Below, piece by piece: positions 1-5,540 of a stretch of DNA of 7,529 nt. The notes below the pieces were generated by a model. That model ran no database searches. It was not told the DNA's origin and saw only the letters and a list, made by a program, of their open reading frames with translations. Position 1 is the first letter of the stretch. The number at the start of each line of letters is the position of its first letter. Source of the stretch: Methanosarcinales archaeon (GTDB taxonomy: Archaea; Halobacteriota; Syntropharchaeia; Alkanophagales; Methanospirareceae); the NCBI GenBank assembly GCA_030621945.1, contig JAUXGS010000040.1, positions 1-7,529 of the forward strand, in the 5' to 3' direction. The translations under genes and the position numbers were made by a program.

Positions 1-698
1 TCGATACAATGCTTTTAGCCGGTAAAATAGACCTTGCAGTGCATTCGATGAAGGATATACCTCTGGAACGGGACGAGAAGTTAGAGACTTCCGCGGTTTT
101 GCCTCGTGATTCGCCTTACGATGCGCTGGTGTCGAAGTATCGTTTGGATGATATGCCGAATGGTGCAGTGATAGGAACCTCAAGTGTGAGGCGGAAGTAC
201 CAATTTTTGAACTACATGGAGAAGAAGGGTGTAAAAGTGAAAATAAAGGACATCCGGGGTAATGTGGACACGAGGATTGAGAAATTCCAAAGTGGCGAAT
301 ATGATGGCGTAATCCTTGCTGAAGCCGGACTTGAGAGGTTGAATCTGGCTATAGAATATGAAAGGCTGGATTGTGACCCGTTTGTGCCTTCACCGGGGCA
401 AGGAATAATTGCGATCGTTACGAGGAAAGGGTCTGAGGAGAGTGAGATTTTAAATGCGGTAGACGACGCGGAAACGAGGGTGGAGGCTGAAGCGGAGAAG
501 GAAGTATTAAAAGTAATGGGTGGCGGGTGTTCGCTTCCAGTAGGGGTGCATGCCCGTTGTAAAGACGAAACAGTGGAATTAGCCGTTTATGTCGGGTTTT
601 CTGATGAAAAATACATGTTGGAAAAGGCGGTTCTTAGTAAAGGTCGCTGTTTGGAGGAGGCGAGAGAGTTCATCACAAATTTTAAGATTATAGCGTAG
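1..698 (+). CDS. hemC: Hydroxymethylbilane synthase (porphobilinogen deaminase), 3' part
   Basis: This enzyme joins four porphobilinogen molecules into hydroxymethylbilane in the cytoplasm, the step before uroporphyrinogen III and hence sirohaem, cobamides and F430. The gene is cut by the window edge: the reading frame is already open at base 3 (Asp-Thr before the first visible Met at 9), so that Met is internal and roughly 60-70 N-terminal residues are missing. Counting from the Met at 9, visible family signatures are HSMKDIP (residues 13-19; the Asp is the catalytic residue), GTSSVRRK (56-63) and RGNVDTR (about 83-89), which supply the arginines that bind substrate carboxylates, PSPGQG, and GGGCSLPVG, whose Cys (about 174) carries the dipyrromethane cofactor. 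All key residues are present, so the gene appears functional. It ends with TAG and overlaps the last 11 bp of the convergent glycosyltransferase gene. The family assignment is firm. Confidence 0.96.
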   Translation, partial: DTMLLAGKIDLAVHSMKDIPLERDEKLETSAVLPRDSPYDALVSKYRLDDMPNGAVIGTSSVRRKYQFLNYMEKKGVKVKIKDIRGNVDTRIEKFQSGEYDGVILAEAGLERLNLAIEYERLDCDPFVPSPGQGIIAIVTRKGSEESEILNAVDDAETRVEAEAEKEVLKVMGGGCSLPVGVHARCKDETVELAVYVGFSDEKYMLEKAVLSKGRCLEEAREFITNFKIIA

Positions 699-1749
699 CT
701 TTATACACGTCCAGTGTTCGTGCTGCTATCTTATCCCACGTATAGTCGTGCTCAACCAATTTCCTCGATTCTACGCCCATCTTTTCCCGGTCTTCCCGGA
801 GCATCGCGTTTATTGCAGCCCCTATCTCCTTCGCTGATGTGCCGCAGATTATGCCATTCCCACGGACAAAATGCTTGTTATCACCAACATCGGTGGCAAT
901 AATCGGCAGCCCAGACGCCATCGCTTCGAGCAGTGCAATTGGCTGTGCTTCAAGCTTAGAAGGCAATAAGAAAACGTCTACGCCTCGATAGAAGGACGGA
1001 GCGTCTTTAACATACCCTAAAACCTTTATTCGTTCGTCTTCCAGCCTTTTTACTTTGTTATACAGCGGGCCAGCACCTGCGATCTTTAAACAGACGTTGT
1101 CTACGTCCAATGCCTTCACCGCCTTTATCATATTTATGACGTTCTTTTCAGGCGATAACCGTCCCAGATAGCCTATACAGATGCTCTTTTCCCTCTCGTT
1201 GCTTTCTTTTTCATCCTTCTCTGCTGGGCGAAAACGGTTTATATCCACGCCGTTTGGTATAACCACGAGTTCAGTTCCGTTGCCGTTGCCACCATCGCCA
1301 TACCCATAGCAATGCTGGCGAATATGTTCTGCAATTTCCGCACTTACCGAGATGAATTTCTTTGAACGGCCGGTATAAAGAGTGACAAGCATTGATATAA
1401 GTGTTTTTGCAACCTCACCGCTGAGACCCTCCCCCGCTTGAATATGGAACGTATTGACAATGTTGACCTCAGAGCAGATAGAAGAGAAGGGCAGGAAATA
1501 TTCAGAGAACGTAGCTGCGTGGTGTATATGGAGAACGTCACAATCTTCTACCTCTTTTTTTATCTTTCCGAGTGCGAAGTCAAAACCATACGAAATGCCG
1601 CCCGCGGAATTACCCAGCATATGCGAGCCGAGCGAAAACTGGTCTATCCTCTTTACTTCATGTCCCAACTTCTCGAATTCGTGCGAGAGTGCTTCAACGT
1701 GCGTCTTTATTCCACCACTTACAGTGCGATGGTAAAAAGCTATTTTCAT
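688..1749 (-). CDS. GT4-type (GT-B fold) glycosyltransferase
   Basis: This 353-residue protein has the size and layout of a family-4 retaining glycosyltransferase, which transfers a sugar from a nucleotide-sugar donor. The N-terminal acceptor half begins MKIAFYHRTVSGGIKTHVEAL, with the Gly-Gly loop (12-13) usual near the start of these enzymes, and carries IHHAA (75-79). The C-terminal donor half starts near VVIPNGVDINRF (162-173), then YLGRLSPEKN (194-203, with the conserved Arg and Lys) and the EX7E motif E267-E275 in LEAQPIALLEAMASGLP. There is no signal peptide or membrane segment, so it probably works at the inner face of the membrane on a lipid- or protein-linked acceptor. Donor and acceptor cannot be told from sequence. 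A short Gly/Asn-rich linker (148-158) joins the halves. The ATG at 1749 has no Shine-Dalgarno site, which suggests a leaderless or short-leader transcript. The gene stands alone, divergent from the tRNA and convergent with hemC. Confidence 0.9.
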   Translation of the reverse strand: MKIAFYHRTVSGGIKTHVEALSHEFEKLGHEVKRIDQFSLGSHMLGNSAGGISYGFDFALGKIKKEVEDCDVLHIHHAATFSEYFLPFSSICSEVNIVNTFHIQAGEGLSGEVAKTLISMLVTLYTGRSKKFISVSAEIAEHIRQHCYGYGDGGNGNGTELVVIPNGVDINRFRPAEKDEKESNEREKSICIGYLGRLSPEKNVINMIKAVKALDVDNVCLKIAGAGPLYNKVKRLEDERIKVLGYVKDAPSFYRGVDVFLLPSKLEAQPIALLEAMASGLPIIATDVGDNKHFVRGNGIICGTSAKEIGAAINAMLREDREKMGVESRKLVEHDYTWDKIAARTLDVYKATL

Positions 1750-1865
1750 CGTTTCATTAACTACTAAGCTAAGATATGACTTATACTAAGCTATATTTAG
1801 CTCTATTGGTTCATACACATATAAAATTATTTATATGAGACGGCGTTATACTACTAAGAGATAAG
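1750..1865. promoter_or_regulatory. Divergent intergenic region: glycosyltransferase and tRNA promoters
   Basis: This A/T-rich 116-bp spacer lies between the start of the leftward glycosyltransferase and the rightward tRNA, so it must hold both promoters. For the tRNA, the best TATA-like box is TTTATAT at 1830-1836, about 30-36 nt before the mature 5' end, which suits an archaeal TATA about 26 nt before a start site with a short 5' leader. For the glycosyltransferase, CATATCTTA (read on the minus strand, about 1770-1778) is a weak candidate. The 10-mer TACTAAGCTA occurs at 1762-1771 and 1784-1793, and TACTAAG again at 1852-1858. The promoter positions are inferred. Confidence 0.5.
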
Positions 1866-1940
1866 GGGCCCGTAGCTTAGCATGGTTAGAGCGCCCGGCT
1901 CATAACCGGGCGGTCAAGGGTTCGAATCCCTTCGGGCCCA
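1866..1940 (+). tRNA. tRNA with CAU anticodon, probably tRNA-Ile2 (or elongator Met)
   Basis: A complete 75-nt cloverleaf can be folded by eye: a 7-bp acceptor stem GGGCCCG/CGGGCCC, UA at 8-9, a D stem GCUU/GAGC, a 5-bp anticodon stem CCCGG/CCGGG with loop CUCAUAA, variable loop CGGUC, a T stem AAGGG/CCCUU with loop UUCGAAU, and discriminator A. There is no intron and no encoded CCA. The anticodon CAU alone would be called Met. Initiator Met is unlikely because archaeal initiators have an A1-U72 pair and three G-C pairs of fixed orientation in the anticodon stem; here the first pair is G-C. The GGGCC-type acceptor, A73 and the variable loop resemble tRNA-Ile, so this is probably the AUA-reading tRNA whose C34 is changed to agmatidine by TiaS. 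The Ile2 identity is inference; the tRNA itself is firm. Confidence 0.95.
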
Positions 1941-2007
1941 TAAATGCGCGATGATTAGCACAGATTTAAGAAATCCATGAGTGGTGCGATTACTTTTTCT
2001 ACGGATT
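1941..2007. other. Short convergent spacer between the tRNA and the DUF89 gene
   Basis: This 67-bp stretch lies between the tRNA 3' end and the stop codon of the leftward DUF89 gene, so both transcripts must end in or near it. It holds a small hairpin (GATTT-AAG-AAATC, 1963-1975) and a T5 run at 1992-1996 on the plus strand, which could help end the tRNA transcript since archaeal termination often uses T-rich tracts. Neither signal is strong, and I see no good T-run on the minus strand. Confidence 0.25.
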
Positions 2008-2853
2008 TCAAACGTCCAATCCTTTCAATATTATATCTCCAACATTGACACCAATATCCTGAGCTATAACATGACACTTTACTTTTAACAGAAAGAAGAT
2101 GGGACGTCTTTCATTAGAGAGACCCTCGTAGTTTCCCTGCCCCTTACTGATTATAAAATCCGAGTTGTTATACTCCTCTTTAAATTCTGCATTGCATGTT
2201 TTAAGGATGGTACCAGGCGCACTCGTTCCGGATGATACTATACTCGCAACTTCATCAATACCTGCCTGTAAAGCGTCCTCATAGGTCACGTCATTTATAA
2301 CCGGTACATCCCTAACGACATATGTTACGGGCTTTTTCAATTCCTCTATTAAAATTCTATCAAAAACAGCTTCCCCTGCATTATCACCGAGATACAGAAT
2401 CTCACTGGTTTTATCTAAGCCATCCTTGAATTTATCGTAATCGTATATCGCAAATTCTTTCTTGAGCACGACATCTATCTCTTCTTCGATATCAAAATCT
2501 CTATTTGGACCGAAATCTATCACATTGCCTGCAATCGCCATTCTTATTGCTGTAAGGAGCTTATCATTCGACTGTTCAACTATCCTCTTCAAAGAAGGAT
2601 ATAATGCCAAAGCTTTTTCAGTACTCTCGATTTTTAGTTCCTTATAAGGGTCAAATTCTCCCGTGATTTCCCGTACTTTCTCGTATACGAGCATTCCCGT
2701 TTCTGGTGGCGTGCTTTCAAGGGGGATGTCTCTGAGCATCATTCCAACTTCATCTAATATCCTTTTTAGTATCTTTTCATCATCCGTTGCCATTCGTCCT
2801 GCACGGAGTGCTTGATCAACGAAACAGGGAATGCAGTCAAGATATGTTCTCAT
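2008..2853 (-). CDS. DUF89 metal-dependent phosphatase (damage-control family, archaeal subfamily)
   Basis: This 281-residue protein matches the short microbial/archaeal branch of DUF89, relatives of eukaryotic ARMT1. Studied members are divalent-metal phosphatases that hydrolyse phosphorylated metabolites and are thought to clear harmful or damaged sugar or cofactor phosphates; the physiological substrate here is unknown. Visible signatures in order: MRTYLDCIPCFVDQAL with the N-terminal CxxC (C7, C10), AGNVIDFG (108-115), LGDNAGEAVFD (155-165; Asp157 and Asn158 are expected metal ligands), VVRDVPVINDVT (179-190), SSGTSAPGT (207-215), DFIISKGQGNYEGL (232-245) and a late conserved Cys (K-V-K-C, 260). 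The length is normal for the branch. The ATG at 2853 lies inside the end of the upstream thg1 gene (17-bp overlap) and has only a weak GTGGAA upstream, so translation is probably coupled to Thg1. It is the last gene of a three-gene leftward cluster. Confidence 0.9.
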   Translation of the reverse strand: MRTYLDCIPCFVDQALRAGRMATDDEKILKRILDEVGMMLRDIPLESTPPETGMLVYEKVREITGEFDPYKELKIESTEKALALYPSLKRIVEQSNDKLLTAIRMAIAGNVIDFGPNRDFDIEEEIDVVLKKEFAIYDYDKFKDGLDKTSEILYLGDNAGEAVFDRILIEELKKPVTYVVRDVPVINDVTYEDALQAGIDEVASIVSSGTSAPGTILKTCNAEFKEEYNNSDFIISKGQGNYEGLSNERRPIFFLLKVKCHVIAQDIGVNVGDIILKGLDV

Positions 2854-3613
2854 TTTCGATTAGTTCCACTATCAAATTTCGACCTTTCTCAGATCCAAAT
2901 AACGGCAGGTCCCAGAGCTGGACTATCCTGTAGCGTGTAACCGTAACTTCTGTCGCCGCTTTTGGATTGTAACCTTCTTTTTCATACCGTTCCTTAGCAA
3001 TCAAAATGCCCCGTCTTTGCCAATTCGGCGTTTCATTCAGGTTAACCCCTTTACGAAAAAGCATCTCATGTACCTGCGCTGCCTTCATCCCTTTCAGTCG
3101 CTTCTCAGCCTCTTTCTCGCTTAGCCCGGACTCTTGCAGTCCGTAATATCCATAAGCATTAATATGGTTTCGCCATGCTTCTGCCTGTCGCTGCACGAGA
3201 TATTCCAAAACATCCTCTCCGCTGCAAACAGGGATTATCCGTGCATCGACGGCAACAGCCTCTTTAAAGTCCAAAGCGATGGTAAACGCACTTGCTAAAA
3301 AACTCGCAATTACAGAATCCAGCTTCTCTATCCTTCCTTTAAAAATAACCTGCGTAAAAAGAAGATTTATCTCATCTGAGAAGATGTAAGCAAGCTTTGG
3401 GTCGAACCCGCTCTTCTCGAAAAAGATCGCCACTGCTTTCGCCATCCCTTTTGCGAATCGCTCGTCATACGGTTTCTCAAACTCGTCGCTTAAGACACGC
3501 CTGAAGTTCCTTCCATCAGCACGCACGATCAGAGGAGGAATAGCTTTTATATCTGCGTATATCTCCCTATCCCTGTCCTTATTATAAAGTCTCTCGCGGT
3601 TCCGATCAGTCAT
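2837..3613 (-). CDS. thg1: Thg1-family tRNA(His) guanylyltransferase / 3'-5' RNA polymerase
   Basis: Thg1-family enzymes add nucleotides to RNA 5' ends in the 3'-to-5' direction, the reverse of normal polymerases. Eukaryotic Thg1 adds G-1 to tRNA-His; archaeal members mostly do template-dependent addition and can repair 5'-truncated tRNAs. The protein has 258 residues, the usual length. Visible motifs: VRADGRNFRRV (30-40; Asp33 is a metal-binding carboxylate), IFSDEINLLF (77-86; Asp80-Glu81, the second acidic site), RQAEAWRNHINAYGYY (142-157) and the archaeal-type stretch GMKAAQVHEMLFRKGVNLNETPNWQRRG (about 175-202). No internal TAG occurs, in contrast to the known Methanosarcina thg1 that carries an in-frame pyrrolysine codon. 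The ATG at 3613 has a weak purine-rich AAAGGG/AGGG stretch upstream. It lies 36 bp after the PRC-barrel gene and overlaps the DUF89 gene by 17 bp. Whether it acts on tRNA-His or on other tRNAs cannot be told. Confidence 0.94.
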   Translation of the reverse strand: MTDRNRERLYNKDRDREIYADIKAIPPLIVRADGRNFRRVLSDEFEKPYDERFAKGMAKAVAIFFEKSGFDPKLAYIFSDEINLLFTQVIFKGRIEKLDSVIASFLASAFTIALDFKEAVAVDARIIPVCSGEDVLEYLVQRQAEAWRNHINAYGYYGLQESGLSEKEAEKRLKGMKAAQVHEMLFRKGVNLNETPNWQRRGILIAKERYEKEGYNPKAATEVTVTRYRIVQLWDLPLFGSEKGRNLIVELIENENIS

Positions 3614-3649
3614 CCCTGACCCTTTCTACTACTACTTTCCTTTTATTAC

Positions 3650-3937
3650 CTACCGCTCCTTTCTTCCTTCCTCTTCTTCTTCGCCCTCTCGCTCCGCCGC
3701 TCTTCTCCTCACGTGCTTTATGAGCACTATATCCCCAATTGCGGTTACCCATCGGTAAGGAATGATCACCCCTTTCCTCTTGCCCGCGTTGAAAGCGTTT
3801 GGATTCACGTTCTTCACTGCCAGACCCGATACTCTCTTCTCCCTTATGTCCACACTCACATCCTCAATTTTACCGACGTATATCCCTCTGTCCGTGTACA
3901 AATCCTGCCCATATAAAGAAGACAATTGTATTTCCAT
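3650..3937 (-). CDS. PRC-barrel domain protein with charged C-terminal tail
   Basis: This 95-residue protein is one archaeal PRC-barrel domain, the small beta-barrel also found in the RNA-processing factor RimM and in photosynthetic reaction centre subunit H. Supporting sequence: LSSLYGQDLYTDRGIYVGKIEDV (6-27), then DIREKRVSGLAVK (30-42), GVIIPYRWVTAIGDIVLI (56-73). Stand-alone archaeal copies are common and their role is unknown; RNA or protein binding is a general guess. Residues 77-95 form a charged tail rich in Arg and Glu (RRRAAEREGEEEEEGRKER), absent from the domain core, encoded by a tract almost all purine on the coding strand. Translation starts at ATG 3937 with no Shine-Dalgarno site; a TATA-like box lies about 25-35 nt upstream, consistent with a leaderless transcript. 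It ends with TAG, with two further TAG codons in frame close behind, and is the first gene of the cluster with thg1 and DUF89. Confidence 0.82.
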   Translation of the reverse strand: MEIQLSSLYGQDLYTDRGIYVGKIEDVSVDIREKRVSGLAVKNVNPNAFNAGKRKGVIIPYRWVTAIGDIVLIKHVRRRAAEREGEEEEEGRKER

Positions 3938-3997
3938 AATGCTATTTATGAATTGACGGTAATATATATAATTAACTGATTAATCTAACGATAAACG
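3938..3997. promoter_or_regulatory. Divergent promoter with shared palindromic TATA element
   Basis: This 60-bp spacer separates the start codons of the leftward PRC-barrel gene (3937) and the rightward M50 protease gene (3998). It contains AATATATATAATT at 3961-3973, whose TATATATA core (3963-3970) reads the same on both strands. The core centre is about 30 nt from the one start codon and about 31 nt from the other, close to the spacing expected for leaderless archaeal mRNAs in both directions. Neither gene has a Shine-Dalgarno site. Use of the one element by both genes is inferred from geometry. Confidence 0.55.
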
Positions 3998-5161
3998 ATG
4001 CAAACATCTATACAAGTTGGTAGAATTATTGGCATACCCATTCGATTGCATATCTCCTTCTTCATTATATGCGCGGGCATTGTATTTATGTTTGCGGAAG
4101 CTCCCGGACCATTTGGCTTAGGCGACATTGAGGACATATCTCGACCTTTTCGCTATTCCTTAGCGACCATAGCAGCTTTTCTTTTTTTCCTCTCTTTATT
4201 ACTCCACGAGCTGTCCCATTCATACGTTGCGATGAAATACGGGACAAGAATAAGGGGCATCACTCTTTTCATCTTTGGTGGCTTAGCCATGATGGAGGAT
4301 TTACCAAAGGAACCGGATAAGGAGTGGCGGATAGCAATTGCGGGACCTTTGATGAGTTTTGCCATCGGTGGAGCATTTCTTTTCACGTATTTTGGTATAG
4401 CCGCAGTACACGTGGCTATTTACGACCCGTTTACAATTTTAATGTTTAGCATTGGGCTTCTTAATGTGGTTTTAGCCACGTTTAACCTATTACCTGCCTT
4501 TCCAATGGATGGTGGGCGGGTGTTACGAGCTTTTCTTGCAAAACGTATGCAATTCCTCAAGGCGACCAGAAGAGCAGTATTCGTGGGGAAGACCTTTGCT
4601 GTTATAATGGCAATCGTGGGCTTTATGCCCGACCCCTTTATATTTTTTTCTACAGGAGACGTGAGAATGCCGTTTAACCCGTTTTTAGCGTTCGTTGCCC
4701 TTTTTTTATATATAGCAGCAACAGAAGAAGAAAATGCGACAATCACGGTTTCCTCGTTAGAGGGAATAACAGTGAGACAAGTGATGAGAACAGAGAACGT
4801 GAGTGTCCTGGAAGATTTGTCCATCACGGAGCTGGTGGAGAAGATGCTTGCGGAGAAGAACGCTGAATATGCGGTGGTAAACGAAGACGACGAGTTCAAG
4901 GGCTTCGTAACTTTCAGTGAAATTAAGAAGCTATCAGCCGAGCAACGTTACCCGTTAAAGGCCTCCGATGTAATAAGCTCCGTTGACAGAATGAGCGACG
5001 TTATATCGCAAGGAGAAGAAGCAATAGAAGCGCTAAAACGGATGGTAAACACGAAAAAGAAGGTTTTGGCGGTGGAAGGAGAGGAAAATGGGAAGATCAT
5101 AGGAATTATCACGAAAAGGGATTTAGCGATGTTTATAGAGATGTTGAAAGGGCGTGGTTAA
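3998..5161 (+). CDS. Membrane M50 (site-2 protease) metalloprotease with two CBS domains
   Basis: This 387-residue protein is a CBS-containing site-2 protease like the structurally studied Methanocaldococcus jannaschii S2P. Such zinc proteases cut other proteins within membranes. The N-terminal half has about six hydrophobic segments (roughly 15-33, 53-72, 113-135, 145-165, 196-210, 227-243). The zinc site is visible: HELSH at 70-74 (His70, His74, catalytic Glu71) and NLLPAFPMDGG at 163-173, where Asp171 is the third ligand. FGGLAMMEDLPKEPDKEWRIAIAGP (93-117) is the usual link before the third segment. Two CBS domains follow (about 256-312, starting TVRQVMRTENVSV, and 318-385, ending IIGIITKRDLAMFIEML); CBS pairs commonly bind adenine nucleotides and would gate activity. 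The substrate is unknown and no partner anti-sigma-type factor is nearby. The ATG at 3998 lacks a Shine-Dalgarno site. It ends 7 bp from the convergent rnp2 gene. Confidence 0.95.
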   Translation: MQTSIQVGRIIGIPIRLHISFFIICAGIVFMFAEAPGPFGLGDIEDISRPFRYSLATIAAFLFFLSLLLHELSHSYVAMKYGTRIRGITLFIFGGLAMMEDLPKEPDKEWRIAIAGPLMSFAIGGAFLFTYFGIAAVHVAIYDPFTILMFSIGLLNVVLATFNLLPAFPMDGGRVLRAFLAKRMQFLKATRRAVFVGKTFAVIMAIVGFMPDPFIFFSTGDVRMPFNPFLAFVALFLYIAATEEENATITVSSLEGITVRQVMRTENVSVLEDLSITELVEKMLAEKNAEYAVVNEDDEFKGFVTFSEIKKLSAEQRYPLKASDVISSVDRMSDVISQGEEAIEALKRMVNTKKKVLAVEGEENGKIIGIITKRDLAMFIEMLKGRG

Positions 5162-5168
5162 AAGCAAT

Positions 5169-5540
5169 CTATCGCCGTAAGCGAGTTGCCCCTTTTATCG
5201 TCCCTGAAATTTTGATCACTCGTATTCCAACCTGTGCGTCGTTTACCGAATGAATGCACGCTAAAGACGCCCTTACTTCATCGACTTTATCATGAGCGCA
5301 TCTCAGGATGCCCACGCCGCAGTTTGTATCTTCACTTTTATGGTATTCGATCAGCCATACCTTACTTTCACTCCCCCCTACATCGCCGTATAATGCATAA
5401 AGCGAGTTCCATATCTCTTTCAACAATTCCCGCTTATCTATTTCGCGTTCACAGAACACCTCAAAGCGAAGATACCGTCTCCTATCACGAAGAGAAGGCG
5501 GCAGATGAAGCATCAAACTCAGGATATATCTCATATTCAT
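5169..5540 (-). CDS. rnp2: Ribonuclease P protein component 2 (Pop5 homologue)
   Basis: Archaeal RNase P is an RNA with several proteins that trims the 5' leader from pre-tRNAs; Pop5 (Rnp2) pairs with Rpp30 (Rnp3) to assist the catalytic domain of the RNA. From the chosen start the protein has 123 residues, normal for the family. LPPSLRDRRRYLRFEV (13-28) is the typical opening; CGVGILRCAHDKVDEVRASLACI (about 74-96) and IRVIKISGTIKGAT (about 106-119) match the later conserved parts. I chose the ATG at 5540 rather than the longer open frame starting at 5570: it has a GGAG 5 nt upstream, and its ATG overlaps the rnp3 TGA in an ATGA (5537-5540), a typical coupled stop/start. A second ATG two codons later (5534) is possible. 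It ends with TAG, 7 bp from the convergent protease stop. Confidence 0.92.
   Translation of the reverse strand: MNMRYILSLMLHLPPSLRDRRRYLRFEVFCEREIDKRELLKEIWNSLYALYGDVGGSESKVWLIEYHKSEDTNCGVGILRCAHDKVDEVRASLACIHSVNDAQVGIRVIKISGTIKGATRLRR

Noticed and set aside
1438..1767. Overlapping plus-strand open frames of 93 and 109 codons
   Set aside because: They are antisense to the glycosyltransferase N-terminal half and have unlikely protein composition.
1866..1940. Initiator tRNA-Met
   Set aside because: The first acceptor pair is G-C, not A-U, and the anticodon stem lacks the run of three G-C pairs typical of initiators.
4420..4899. 159-codon open frame on the minus strand
   Set aside because: It lies wholly inside the M50 protease gene on the opposite strand. 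The protease has clear motifs and the antisense product shows none.
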